Positions 41,740 through 50,390 of a DNA stretch of 64,000 nucleotides are shown here, in pieces. A model generated the notes under the pieces. That model saw nothing but the letters and a program-made list of their open reading frames with translations, was not told the origin of the DNA and did not search any database. Each line of letters starts with the position of its first letter. Position 1 is the stretch's first letter. A program made the translations under genes and the position numbers. Origin of the DNA: Nitrospirota bacterium (GTDB lineage Bacteria; Nitrospirota; Thermodesulfovibrionia; SZUA-242); contig JACRHH010000032.1 in NCBI GenBank assembly GCA_016212095.1, positions 24,844 through 88,843 on the forward strand. Direction: 5' to 3'.

Positions 41740-43239
41740 CTAGTTTTTTCTGGTGGCGAACGAACGTTCGCCACGACCAATGCAATTGCAAGCCGCGACG
41801 AAGTTTTTCGCCGCCTCCGGGTTCGATCCGAAATGGATGTGAACGTAGCTTCCGATTGTATTTTTCACGCGAAACCCGTCCGCGCCGATGTAGACGCGCT
41901 CCACGCTCTCCGGCATGAAACCGGTCTCCGAGTAATGAAACTCGTGGCCGCGCAGCCGCGTTCCCGCCGGGCCGAAAAAGGTGTCGGCAACGGTTTCGAT
42001 CTCCCGGTAGCCAAGCGCGGCAAGCTTCGGCTTCATCACCGGGCGAACCGGAAACGCGCCCGCAAGCGGGCGAAACATACCGTTTGCGTCGTCCATGCCC
42101 TCGCACAGATACATGAAACCGCCGCATTCGGCATAGCAAACGCCGCCAGCCATCACCCATTCGTTAATGGATTTCAGCATCAGTCTATTGTCCGAAAGTT
42201 TTTCTATCCGCAACTCCGGATAGCCGCCCGGCAGATAGACGCCGTCGATGCCGCTTGGCAGGCAGTCGTCGGCCAGCGGGCTAAACGGCACGATTTCGGC
42301 GCCGAAAGCTTCCAGCATGTCGAGATTGTCCGGATAGTGGAAACAGAAGGCGTCGTCCATCGCCACGGCTATTCGGGCGGCTGTTTGCCGTGATTGTCCA
42401 GCTTGTCCAGCTTGCAGGGAAGTCCCTGCGTGAACGCCCAACTTCTGATTCCAATTTCGAATAGACAGTTCCATAACTCCCCCCAAGCCCCCCTCAATGA
42501 GGGGGGTGGCGAAGCCGGGGGGAGCCGAAAACATGGCCGAACACACAGACACAGGTTGTCCGAATGATTTAAAAATGGAATGACAGGCGTTCAGCAACGC
42601 ATCAATATCTATCCCGCTTTCCGCCGCCTCCGCCATCTTGGCATCGTCAAACAAATTCTCGTGTCCCATGTGAAGCCCAAGATGGCGCTCCGGAATGGCA
42701 AGCTTCGCGTTTTTCGGAAATTTTCCAAGCACTTGTGTCTTGCAATGCGCGGCCACGGCGTCACGCACCAGCTTCATATGCCGCTCGCTTCCAATTCTGT
42801 TCATCACAACGCCCGCAAGCCGGATTTCCGGTTCCAGCGATTCAAAACCCTTCACCACCGCTGCCGCGCTCTCGGCCATCTTTCCGGCGTCAAGCACCAG
42901 AACCACCGGAATATCAAGCAGCTTTGCAAGCGCGGCGGTGCTCGATGCGCCGCCGTCGAACATGCCCATCACGCCCTCGATAACCGACACATCGGCGTCG
43001 GCGCCATTACGCGCGAAGCATTCCCGCGCAAACGCCTCGCCGCACATGCGGATGTCGAGATTGCGGGAAACGCGTCCGGTAACTGCGCGGTGAAGCGTGG
43101 GATCGATAAAATCCGGCCCGCACTTAAACGGCTGAACCGCAAGCCCGCGAGCCCGAAGCGCAGCCATCAGAGCCAGTGTAACCGTCGTCTTGCCGCTTCC
43201 GCTGGACGGTGCGGCAATGATGAAGGCGCCTTTAATCAC
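41740..43239 (-). CDS. cbiA: Cobyrinate a,c-diamide synthase with linker insertion
   Basis: A 499-residue glutamine-dependent amidase acting on cobyrinate. N-terminal ATPase domain: PSSGSGKTTVTLALMAAL, FKCGPDFIDPTLH, VIEGVMGMFDGG. C-terminal class I glutamine amidotransferase: YLPGGYPELR, the cysteine nucleophile in CYAECGGFMYL and the His in HEFHYSE. Between the domains (residues 235-300) lies an unusual stretch (SAPPGFATPLIEGGLGGVM...) translated from palindromic DNA at 42414-42524. The very C-terminus (RGERSFAT) also derives from a palindrome, 41753-41774. The GTG at 43239 overlaps the preceding stop and has a GGGAG site; a TTG at 43257 is the alternative. Confidence 0.93.
   Translation of the reverse strand: MIKGAFIIAAPSSGSGKTTVTLALMAALRARGLAVQPFKCGPDFIDPTLHRAVTGRVSRNLDIRMCGEAFARECFARNGADADVSVIEGVMGMFDGGASSTAALAKLLDIPVVLVLDAGKMAESAAAVVKGFESLEPEIRLAGVVMNRIGSERHMKLVRDAVAAHCKTQVLGKFPKNAKLAIPERHLGLHMGHENLFDDAKMAEAAESGIDIDALLNACHSIFKSFGQPVSVCSAMFSAPPGFATPLIEGGLGGVMELSIRNWNQKLGVHAGTSLQAGQAGQSRQTAARIAVAMDDAFCFHYPDNLDMLEAFGAEIVPFSPLADDCLPSGIDGVYLPGGYPELRIEKLSDNRLMLKSINEWVMAGGVCYAECGGFMYLCEGMDDANGMFRPLAGAFPVRPVMKPKLAALGYREIETVADTFFGPAGTRLRGHEFHYSETGFMPESVERVYIGADGFRVKNTIGSYVHIHFGSNPEAAKNFVAACNCIGRGERSFATRKN
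41753..41774. repeat. 22-bp palindrome at the 3' end of cbiA
   Basis: GTGGCGAACG-AA-CGTTCGCCAC, perfect 10-base arms, translated in frame as the last residues of CbiA. Its GGCGAACG core is shared with the palindrome at 56413-56440. Confidence 0.75.
42414..42524. repeat. Palindromic insertion in the inter-domain linker of cbiA
   Basis: Two hairpin-forming parts. One is a 16-bp palindrome, GCAGGGA-AG-TCCCTGC (42414-42429), next to a tandem TTGTCCAGC pair. The other is a 48-bp element (42477-42524) with CTCCCCCC and GGGGGGAG ends and an inner CCCCCCTC / GAGGGGGG stem, a form that I recall as a widespread intergenic repeat. The reading frame stays open through all of it. Confidence 0.75.
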
Positions 43240-44302
43240 GCGCCGCGATTCTCCCAAACCACCACTTCATCTCCTTCAACAGCCGCGCGTTTTCCCTGCG
43301 GCCTCTTATGGCGATGCGCAGAAACGAGATGTCCAGCCCGTCGAAGTTCGAGCAGTCGCGAAGCAGTATGCCGCGCCTGTAAAGATGCTCCCGCAGGGCT
43401 TGCGCCAGTTCGTGTTTCACCAGAAAGAAATTCGCTTCAGACGGATATATCTTGAAGCCAAGCGCCGCAAGCCCTTTGCCCATATACTTTTTCTCGGCTG
43501 AAAGCCACGCAGCCGTGTCTTTGGCAAACGCCCTGTCCGAAAGCGCGGTGATTGCGGCAACTTCGGCAAGCGCGTTGACCGACCACGGGTCTTTAATCTC
43601 GGCAATGGCGGCCTTGATTTCCGGCGGAAACAGGCCAAAGCCGATCCGCAGCCCGGCAAGCGAGTGATATTTCGTAAGCGACCGGAGAACTATCACGCCT
43701 GAACTCCCGGCTGCATCGCGAATAACCGATTCATCGCGGCAGAAATCCATAAACGCCTCGTCAATAATCAGCAGGCAATTGGCGGTGTTAGCGGCGGCGG
43801 CAATTGCAAGCACGTCGGCGCGAGACATTAGCGTTCCGGCTGGATTGCCCGGATTGCAGAGAAACGCGGCGTCGCAGCTCTTCATCGCCTCGGCAAAGGC
43901 TTGCGCGCTTACGCCAAACCCGTCGCTTTCGGCAAGCGGCAATTTTACAATTTCGGCCCCAACCAGCCGGGCCGCCCGCTCGTATTCGGCAAATGCCGGA
44001 GCGGTCACAAGCACGCGCTTCGGCTTTGTTACGGCCATCGCCAGATGAATCAGCTCGTTCGATCCGTTTCCGCAAACAATATGCGTCGGATCAATCCCGT
44101 ACACTCGCGCGATCTTTTTCACAAGCCGACGGCAATGGCTGTCCGGATAGCGGCCAAGCTCCTTGAGCGCGGAACGCATGGCAGCCTTCACCTTTTTGGA
44201 CGGCCCAAGCGGATTCACCGACGCGCTGAAGTCGATGACGTTGCGAACCGGTATTTTCAGCGCATCAGCCGCCGAATAGACATCGCCGCCGTGCATGGTC
44301 AT
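43232..44302 (-). CDS. cobD: L-threonine-O-3-phosphate decarboxylase
   Basis: A 356-residue PLP enzyme of the aminotransferase class making aminopropanol phosphate for the nucleotide loop. It opens MTMHGGDVYSAADALK, with the family block VIDFSASVNPLGPSKKVK. The PLP lysine is in VLRSLTKYHSLAGLRIGFGL (near residue 215), and VCGNGSNELIHLAM and FLCNPGNPAGTLMS match the fold. The substrate assignment over histidinol-phosphate aminotransferase rests on operon position between cbiB and cbiA. It overlaps both neighbours by a few bases. Confidence 0.9.
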   Translation of the reverse strand: MTMHGGDVYSAADALKIPVRNVIDFSASVNPLGPSKKVKAAMRSALKELGRYPDSHCRRLVKKIARVYGIDPTHIVCGNGSNELIHLAMAVTKPKRVLVTAPAFAEYERAARLVGAEIVKLPLAESDGFGVSAQAFAEAMKSCDAAFLCNPGNPAGTLMSRADVLAIAAAANTANCLLIIDEAFMDFCRDESVIRDAAGSSGVIVLRSLTKYHSLAGLRIGFGLFPPEIKAAIAEIKDPWSVNALAEVAAITALSDRAFAKDTAAWLSAEKKYMGKGLAALGFKIYPSEANFFLVKHELAQALREHLYRRGILLRDCSNFDGLDISFLRIAIRGRRENARLLKEMKWWFGRIAARD

Positions 44303-45282
44303 AGATGAATCTCCAGCGCGGCAAGCAAAAGCGTGATTATAAACCCGATCAGCGAGGTTACGGCGGTGAGAATTACGGCGGTTTTAGCTTTATTCACAGT
44401 TACTTCGCTGTCATCGTCTCCGATGTACGGCTTAATCACAACCTTGCCGCCGTAAGACGACGGGCCGCCAAGCCGCACGCCGAGCGCCCCGGCCATCGCA
44501 GCCTCAGGCACTCCGCTGTTCGGGCTTGTGTGGTTGCGTCCGTCGCGCCGCATTATGGCAAATGCCTTGCGCGCATCGGCGCGTTTTATGAGCAATGCCG
44601 CAGCCGCAATCAGCAGCCCTGTGACGCGGGCCGGAATGAAGTTTGCCGCGTCGTCGATCCGGGCAGCCGCCCAGCCGAAATGCCTGTATTTCTCGTTTCT
44701 GTACCCCAGCATCGAGTCCATCGTGTTTATCGCCTTGTACGCCATCGCAAGCGGCAGCCCGCCTAGCGCGAAGTAGAACAACGGCGCGATTATGCCGTCT
44801 GACGCGTTTTCGGCCATTGTTTCTATTGACGCGGCAAGTATTTTCTCCCCGGAAAGCGACGCAGTATCTCGTCCAACGATCATCGCAAGTTTTTCACGCG
44901 CAACATCAATATTCCCGCGCTTCACCTCGCGAATCACCCGCCGCCCGGCGCAGACAAGACCGCGCGTTGCAAGCGTGGTGGAAGTGAGCCAGATTATGGC
45001 GGCGGTGCTCAGAATGGAGTCGAGCGATGTTTCCGACTTCGGCATATAGCGGGTCACCAGCGTGGCGAGCGTGAATGTTGCCCATAAAACAAGCAGAACA
45101 AGCCCCGCGCCTGCCGCCTTCTGCCACTTCGCGCCATGCGGTTTCGAAGCCCGCCGAAGCGCCTTGTCGCCCACATGCACAGCGCCGCCGATAATCCGCA
45201 CCGGATGCGGAATGAAACGCGGATCGCCAACGATAATGTCGGTTGCGTAAGCGGCTGCAATTATTAAGGCTTCGCCGATCAT
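44299..45282 (-). CDS. cbiB: Adenosylcobinamide-phosphate synthase CbiB
   Basis: A 327-residue inner-membrane enzyme attaching aminopropanol or its phosphate to adenosylcobyric acid. N-terminal AYATDIIVGDPRFIPHPVRIIG, the central SIETMAENASDGIIAPLFYFALGGLP, KAINTMDSMLGYRNEKYRHFG and NSGVPEAAMAGALGVRLGG are all family signatures. Five to six hydrophobic segments are visible. It sits between cobQ and cobD with four-base overlaps on both sides. Confidence 0.95.
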   Translation of the reverse strand: MIGEALIIAAAYATDIIVGDPRFIPHPVRIIGGAVHVGDKALRRASKPHGAKWQKAAGAGLVLLVLWATFTLATLVTRYMPKSETSLDSILSTAAIIWLTSTTLATRGLVCAGRRVIREVKRGNIDVAREKLAMIVGRDTASLSGEKILAASIETMAENASDGIIAPLFYFALGGLPLAMAYKAINTMDSMLGYRNEKYRHFGWAAARIDDAANFIPARVTGLLIAAAALLIKRADARKAFAIMRRDGRNHTSPNSGVPEAAMAGALGVRLGGPSSYGGKVVIKPYIGDDDSEVTVNKAKTAVILTAVTSLIGFIITLLLAALEIHL

Positions 45283-46775
45283 GTAGCAATCCCCATCATC
45301 CGAAAAACATATCCCATATTAATATGATCCCTCAGCGCATCGGCCCAGCGGTTTATCGCCGCGTCTTTCATTTCGGCGTAACACACGCCGGATTCCAATG
45401 GCTCCATCCCGCGCCGCGCCCTCAAAGAGTTTATCAGTTCGCGCCTGAAGCTGTCGTTGTCGAATATGCCGTGCAGGTACGTTCCCCATGCGCTTCCGCA
45501 AGCCGAGCCGTCCGGCACGGCTGCGCCGTCTGGCATGATGATTCTAAACAGCGGATTAGCCGCTTCGGTTGCGCCAAGATGAATCTCGTAGCCGGCCAAC
45601 TCGGCAGGCAAAAAATTCATGCCTGGCGGCGGCGCGACGACATCCGCCCTCGCCTGCCGCGTGGTCTTTTCGCGTCCAAGCGTGGTTTCGGTATCGAGCA
45701 GGCCAAGCCCCGCAACTTCCGCGTGGTCGCTTTCCATGCCGTGCGGATCGAAAATCGCGCGTCCAAGCATCTGGTAGCCGCCGCAGATTCCGGCAACCGG
45801 CTCGCCGCGTTTCGCGCGTTCGATAATCACCCTGTCGAGCCCGGTTTCACGAAGCTTCAGCAGATCCTTCACGGTGTTCTTCGAGCCAGGCAGGATCGTC
45901 AGATCGGCGTTTCCGATGTCCGATTCGCGAGTTGTGTAGATAATCTCGACGTCGGGCTCGTATAAAAACGGGTCGAAATCGGTGAAGTTCGATATCGAGC
46001 GAAGCCGCACAACCGCAATTTTCACCGGACGCTCGCCGTTTGACCTCATGCGGTCAGCCGGTATGCCGTCCTCCTCGTGCATCCCAAGCTCGCCCAGATG
46101 CGGAATCACGCCGATAACCGGGCGGCCTGTTTTGGCGCGGATGGCATCCAGTCCCGGATCGAGAATGGTCTTGTCGCCACGGAACTTGTTGATAACGAAC
46201 GCCTTTATCATGTCGGCGTCGCCGCTTAGAAGCGCAACAGTGCCGTAGAGCGAGGCGAAAACGCCGCCCTTGTCGATGTCGCCAACCAGTAACACCGGCG
46301 AGCCGGCGTGGCGGGCCATGTTCATGTTCACGATCTCTTCACGCGCCAGATTGATCTCAGCCGGACTGCCAGCGCCTTCAAGCACGATCACGTCGAAATC
46401 GGACGCAAGCCTGTCATACGCCTTGGTTACGGCAGCCCACGCCGTTTCACGGAAGGCGTAGTATTCGCGCGCGGTCATCGATGAATGAACTTTGCCGTTT
46501 AAAATCACCTGACAGCCCGATTCCGACTGCGTTTTCAGCAGCACCGGATTCATGTCGTTTCGCGGCGCAACGCGGGCCGCCTCGGCCTGAAACGCCTGCG
46601 CCCGGCCAATCTCGCCGCCTTCGGCTGTCACGAAGGAATTAAGCGCCATGTTCTGCGACTTGAACGGCGCAACACTTAAACCCATATCTGAAATAATTCG
46701 GCATAACCCTGCGGATAAAAAGCTTTTTCCAACGCCGGAGCCGGTTCCCTGAATCATTATGGAACGAGCTTTCAT
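45279..46775 (-). CDS. cobQ: Cobyric acid synthase
   Basis: A 498-residue glutamine amidotransferase that amidates the b, d, e and g side chains of the corrin. The ATPase motif GTGSGVGKSFLSAGLCRI is at residues 9-26; FKSQNMALNSFVTAEGGEIGRAQ and VLEGAGSPAEINL follow. The amidotransferase part has the nucleophile in VAGICGGYQMLGRAI and the late GTYLHGIFDND histidine. ATG 46775 (MKARSIMIQG) is chosen because the preceding cobC stop overlaps it; a start at 46832 would add 19 residues from within cobC. Confidence 0.95.
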   Translation of the reverse strand: MKARSIMIQGTGSGVGKSFLSAGLCRIISDMGLSVAPFKSQNMALNSFVTAEGGEIGRAQAFQAEAARVAPRNDMNPVLLKTQSESGCQVILNGKVHSSMTAREYYAFRETAWAAVTKAYDRLASDFDVIVLEGAGSPAEINLAREEIVNMNMARHAGSPVLLVGDIDKGGVFASLYGTVALLSGDADMIKAFVINKFRGDKTILDPGLDAIRAKTGRPVIGVIPHLGELGMHEEDGIPADRMRSNGERPVKIAVVRLRSISNFTDFDPFLYEPDVEIIYTTRESDIGNADLTILPGSKNTVKDLLKLRETGLDRVIIERAKRGEPVAGICGGYQMLGRAIFDPHGMESDHAEVAGLGLLDTETTLGREKTTRQARADVVAPPPGMNFLPAELAGYEIHLGATEAANPLFRIIMPDGAAVPDGSACGSAWGTYLHGIFDNDSFRRELINSLRARRGMEPLESGVCYAEMKDAAINRWADALRDHINMGYVFRMMGIAT

Positions 46776-47389
46776 CAAAGTGCGTTCTCCGCTATTCCGT
46801 TTAAAAGCTTCACCACCGGCAGCCCGTCCCACAATTCAATGATGTTCACCGCGCCGAAGTTCTGCTCCACGCGGAATATGTTTTCGAGCGGCATCCCAAG
46901 CATTTCGCACAGGATTATCCTGTTCACGCCGCCGTGCGCAACAACCGCGATGTTGCCGCCGCCATTATGCCGACTGAGGATTTCCGCCAGCGCCGGAGAA
47001 ACCCTTGCGCGGACGTCTAGCGTGCTTTCGCCGCCAACCGGCGAGGATGTGAGCGGATTTTTGAACCATGCCTCGAACTGATCCGGATATTGATCGCGGC
47101 ATTCATCGAAGGAAAGCCCTTCCCATTGGCCGAAGTTGCGCTCGCGAAGCGGCTCGCAAATCGTAGGCGCGATGCCGTGCGGCGCGGCCACAAGCTCCGC
47201 GCTTTTCAATGCGCGGGAAAGCGGCGAGGCGTAGATGGCGTCAAACTTCACGCTGGCAAGCCGCATTCCGACAGCCGCCATGCGGCGTTCGCCGTCCGCC
47301 GACAGCGGAACGTCGAGGCTGCCCTTGTAGCGGCGCTCCTCCGCGCCCTCGGTTTCGCCGTGGCGGATCAGGTATAGAGTTGTAGTCAT
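46775..47389 (-). CDS. cobC: Alpha-ribazole phosphatase-like histidine phosphatase
   Basis: A 204-residue histidine phosphatase. The catalytic LIRHGETEG lies at residues 7-15, the second conserved Arg/His in YASPLSRALKSAELVA and VVAHGGVNRIILCEM. By context it removes phosphate from alpha-ribazole phosphate in the nucleotide-loop pathway; phosphoglycerate-mutase-like enzymes look alike, so the assignment depends on position. It is the first gene after the cobalamin riboswitch and its terminator hairpins. ATG 47389 is the start; frames extending to 47521 run through the hairpins. Confidence 0.87.
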   Translation of the reverse strand: MTTTLYLIRHGETEGAEERRYKGSLDVPLSADGERRMAAVGMRLASVKFDAIYASPLSRALKSAELVAAPHGIAPTICEPLRERNFGQWEGLSFDECRDQYPDQFEAWFKNPLTSSPVGGESTLDVRARVSPALAEILSRHNGGGNIAVVAHGGVNRIILCEMLGMPLENIFRVEQNFGAVNIIELWDGLPVVKLLNGIAENAL

Positions 47390-47427
47390 GATGAAAAAAT
47401 CACTGTGAACGCTCCAAAAAATAAAAA

Positions 47428-47486
47428 ACGGCTTTTCCGCAAGACGGAAAGCCGTGCCAGCTTTCCCGTAAAAAGGAAAGCCGTGG
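47428..47486 (-). terminator. Riboswitch expression platform: terminator hairpins before cobC
   Basis: On the minus strand a hairpin with arms ACGGCTTTCCG and CGGAAAAGCCGT (47428-47455) is followed at once by a TTTTTTATTTTTT run, an intrinsic terminator placed between the riboswitch and cobC. A second hairpin (47457-47486) with an almost identical arm, CGGCTTTCC, lies just before it and could compete for pairing as an anti-terminator. Confidence 0.8.
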
Positions 47487-47549
47487 ATGAAAAGTCTAAA
47501 AAACGAATGGCTTCGTTCCATAGCGCCTCTATCCTCGAAGGCTCTCCGG

Positions 47550-47720
47550 GTTTAACGTGTCAGGCAGGTCTTCTGGCTTCCGGCATCATCCTAATCTCAG
47601 CGCCTTCCCATCCGCACTTCATGAATAGTGGCAATAGCTGATTTCGTTCCGGCTACAGCGGCGGGTCCGCTCCCGATTTCAACGGGATTCCCAACGCCTG
47701 ACTGGCCATAGGTTAGCATT
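47550..47720 (-). promoter_or_regulatory. Cobalamin riboswitch
   Basis: Read on the minus strand the stretch holds, in order, the conserved cobalamin-aptamer parts: GGGAATCCCGTTGAAATCGG, GAGCGGACCCGCCGCTGTA, GATGGGAAGGC and the B12 box AAGCCAGAAGACCTGCCTGA (47559-47579). It lies 160 bases before cobC, with a terminator between, so adenosylcobalamin should switch off the cobC-to-cobO operon. cobS lies upstream of it on the same strand and is not under its control unless it is co-transcribed into it. Confidence 0.93.
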
Positions 47721-47844
47721 TCGGCCCAATTTACTGCAACGCAACAACCATCATCGCACCAACCATCATCGTAACCTCATCCGGACATGGAAGCGAGGTT
47801 GTGCAGGCACAAAAATGACTGCTAATCCAGACTCCGAACCCGTA

Positions 47845-48648
47845 TCAGACAGCGTGCCTTAGCCATGCGCCCGCCAGCAGAAGGTAACCGGTCTGCGCCA
47901 GTTCGTTCAACGCGCCGAACATGTCGCCGGTCATGCCGCCGAATCGCGCGTTGCAGCAGCGGCGGAATCCGGCGGCAAGCACATACATCACGGCTGGAAG
48001 AAGCAGCATCCATGGCGACAGGCTCTTTGGAGCCGCAATCGCGCCAACGACCGTAAACGCTACGGCTATCCCAAGCGCGGTGAACAATTCGCGCCGCCCG
48101 GCATGTTCGATCACAAGCTTCCCCAAGCCGTCCGGACGTGCCGATTTCGCGCCCGCAATCGCCGCGGCCATAGACCATTTGGCGAGAATCGGCATTATCA
48201 ACAGCGCGACAACGAGATGCTGAATATTTCCGGCAAAGCCCCCGATAATGGCGTGAATGCCGAGATATTGCAGAAGCAGCGCCATGGTGATTCCAGCCGC
48301 GCCCATCGGGCCTGCCGGGCCTTTTTTCATGACGGCAAGCCTGCGCCCGATGTCGGCCTCCCGGTCGCCGGACGATTTCACGGCCATGCCGTCGAGCGTG
48401 TCGGAAAGCCCGTCAAGGTGGAATCCGGCATTTGTTGCTGTCAACAAAAGCAGAAGCAGCGCCGCTGCCATGTCATCGGGAAATGCGTAAACCAGAGGAA
48501 ACGCGGCCAGCGCAATAATCGCCCCCTGAACCGCGCCAACCAGCGGATACATGCCGACGCTCCGGGCGATATGAACCGCCGTTACATCGCCATGAACCCT
48601 TACAGGAATTACCGTCAGAAACTGCAATGCAAGAAAAAATGATCTCAT
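47845..48648 (-). CDS. cobS: Adenosylcobinamide-GDP ribazoletransferase
   Basis: A 267-residue membrane enzyme catalysing the last step joining alpha-ribazole to adenosylcobinamide-GDP. N-terminal LALQFLTVIPVRV, the metal-binding motif FHLDGLSDTLDGM (near residue 97) and RREADIGRRLAVMKKGPAGPMG-type segment (DREADIGRRLAVMKKGPAG) are family marks. Six or more helices fill the rest, and the RRCCNARFGGMTGDMFGAL block lies near the end. It stands about 125 bases before the riboswitch. cobU and cobT, the partner genes, are not in the window. Confidence 0.94.
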   Translation of the reverse strand: MRSFFLALQFLTVIPVRVHGDVTAVHIARSVGMYPLVGAVQGAIIALAAFPLVYAFPDDMAAALLLLLLTATNAGFHLDGLSDTLDGMAVKSSGDREADIGRRLAVMKKGPAGPMGAAGITMALLLQYLGIHAIIGGFAGNIQHLVVALLIMPILAKWSMAAAIAGAKSARPDGLGKLVIEHAGRRELFTALGIAVAFTVVGAIAAPKSLSPWMLLLPAVMYVLAAGFRRCCNARFGGMTGDMFGALNELAQTGYLLLAGAWLRHAV

Positions 48649-48663
48649 CTGATTTCGACTCGA

Positions 48664-48693
48664 AGATTAGCACGCCATAATTTAAGCGGTCAA
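48664..48693 (-). promoter_or_regulatory. Likely promoter of cobS
   Basis: On the minus strand TTGACC and TAATCT are separated by 18 bases, with TG before the -10 (extended form), 16 bases before the cobS start codon. The divergent FAD dehydrogenase gene begins on the other side. Confidence 0.45.
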
Positions 48694-48722
48694 TTTACCG
48701 GCAGACCGCAACCATTGTGCTA

Positions 48723-50390
48723 ATGTATCTGCAAATGACTACCAACCAGACACTTACAATTGAAGTTCCTGTCGTTACCGGAAAACGTGTGGATTTAGGC
48801 GCCGAGGTCTGCCGCGCGCTCGATCTCGCTCCGGATCGTGTGCCAGAATTTAAAATCCTGCGCCGGTCGGTCGATGCCCGCAAGAAGGATCGCGTAAAGA
48901 TCGTGTTTTCCATTCAGATTGAGCATGGACGCGAGGAAACCGACCATGTTTCGGAAGATGCGCCTGTTTCCACCGGAACCCGTCGAATCGGCGAATATCC
49001 GGTTGTGGTGGGAACCGGCCCCGCCGGGGAATTCAACCAATCCGGCGGGCTATCCGCAGATGTTACGCAGTTGTCCGGAACCCGTCGAATCGGCGAATAT
49101 CCGGTTGTGGTGGGAACCGGCCCCGCCGGACTGTTTGCCGCGTATGCCCTTGCGCTCAAAGGCTACAAGCCGATTGTGCTTGAGCGCGGCGGCGCCATGC
49201 CCCGGCGCATCGAGGCGGTTCATCGCCTCTGGCGCGACGGCGTTCTGGATGAATCGTCGAACGTGCAGTTTGGCGAAGGCGGCGCCGGAACATTTTCCGA
49301 CGGCAAGCTCACATGCCGGTCGAAGGATCCGCTTGTGGGCCGGGTTTTCGATGTTTTCACGGCTTGCGGCGTAAATCCGGAGATCCATTACGAACAAAAA
49401 CCGCATGTAGGAACCGAGAGGGTTCGTGCCGTTGTCTGCCGTCTGCGAAACAGAATACGTGAGCTTGGCGGCGCGTTTCATTACGACAAGCCTGTTACCG
49501 GCCTGATTATCAAAAACGGCGCGGTTGCCGGAGTTGAGGCAGGAGGCGAGATAATCGGCGCCGACGCCGTGTTTCTGGCCACAGGACACAGCGCGCGCGA
49601 CACATACGAAATGCTGCACCTCGCCGGCGTGGCGCTTGAGCCGAAGGCGTTTGCCGTTGGGCTTAGAATCGAGCATTCGCAGGCGCTTATAGACCGGGCG
49701 CAATATGGCCGTTTCGCTGGGCATCCGGAGCTTGGCGCGGCGGATTACCGCGTGGCGTGGCAAGACTTGAAGGCCGGGCGCGGCGTCTATTCGTTCTGCA
49801 ACTGCCCCGGAGGCGTGGTTGTGGCTGCGGCGAGCGAGCCGGGCGGCGTGGTTACAAACGGGATGAGCCGTTACGGGCGGGATTCGGGGTTGTCTAATTC
49901 CGCGATTGTGGTTTCGGTGAATCCATCCGACTTCCGTGCCAATGGCGTTCTGGCCGGAATAGAATTCCAGCGGAGGATAGAGCGGGCCGCGTTCGAGATG
50001 GCGGGCGGCGGATTCCTTGCTCCGGCGCAGAAAACAGCCGATTTCATGCGCGGCAGGGCGTCGAGGGGAAAAATAGAGACAAGCTACACGCCCGGCGTTG
50101 TCGCGTCGGACGTTGCGCGAATGCTTCCGGGCGCGCTTGCGACTTCGCTTCGGCGCGGAATAGATGAGTTTGCAAACAAAATCAAGGGTTTTAAAGATTC
50201 GGTGCTGATCGGCCCGGAAACGCGCACGTCATCGCCTGTTCGGGTTCTGCGCCAGGCAGGATCGCTGGAGTCGGTGAACGTGGCCGGGCTGTTTCCGGTT
50301 GGCGAAGGCGCGGGATACGCAGGCGGAATCGTAAGCTCGGCGGTGGACGGCCTGAAGGCGGTAGAGGGTTTGGCGGCGCATGAGGGCTGA
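48723..50390 (+). CDS. FAD-dependent dehydrogenase (COG2509 long form) with internal duplication
   Basis: A protein of about 555 residues. The N-terminal 70 residues form the extra domain seen in long members (VPVVTGKRVDLG to ILRRSVDARKKDRVKIVFSIQ). Then comes the FAD motif VVVGTGPAGLFAAYALALKG, FGEGGAGTFSDGKLTCR and a C-terminal PVGEGAGYAGGIVSSAVDG. The GTRRIGEYPVVVGTGPAG segment appears twice, 34 residues apart, owing to a 55-bp duplication (48973-49129); only the second copy continues into a proper Rossmann helix. Starts at GTG 48717, ATG 48723 or ATG 48735 are possible and none has a clear ribosome site. Substrate unknown; paralogue at 574-1971. Confidence 0.82.
   Translation: MYLQMTTNQTLTIEVPVVTGKRVDLGAEVCRALDLAPDRVPEFKILRRSVDARKKDRVKIVFSIQIEHGREETDHVSEDAPVSTGTRRIGEYPVVVGTGPAGEFNQSGGLSADVTQLSGTRRIGEYPVVVGTGPAGLFAAYALALKGYKPIVLERGGAMPRRIEAVHRLWRDGVLDESSNVQFGEGGAGTFSDGKLTCRSKDPLVGRVFDVFTACGVNPEIHYEQKPHVGTERVRAVVCRLRNRIRELGGAFHYDKPVTGLIIKNGAVAGVEAGGEIIGADAVFLATGHSARDTYEMLHLAGVALEPKAFAVGLRIEHSQALIDRAQYGRFAGHPELGAADYRVAWQDLKAGRGVYSFCNCPGGVVVAAASEPGGVVTNGMSRYGRDSGLSNSAIVVSVNPSDFRANGVLAGIEFQRRIERAAFEMAGGGFLAPAQKTADFMRGRASRGKIETSYTPGVVASDVARMLPGALATSLRRGIDEFANKIKGFKDSVLIGPETRTSSPVRVLRQAGSLESVNVAGLFPVGEGAGYAGGIVSSAVDGLKAVEGLAAHEG
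48973..49129. repeat. In-frame 55-bp direct duplication in the FAD-binding region
   Basis: Two identical 55-bp copies at 48973-49027 and 49075-49129, separated by 47 bases that encode EFNQSGGLSADVTQLS. The 102-bp period keeps the frame. Confidence 0.9.

Noticed and set aside
47750..47790. Short direct repeat ACCATCATCG between cobS and the riboswitch
   Set aside because: Two copies of a 10-base word without symmetry or link to a known element; most likely chance or slippage.
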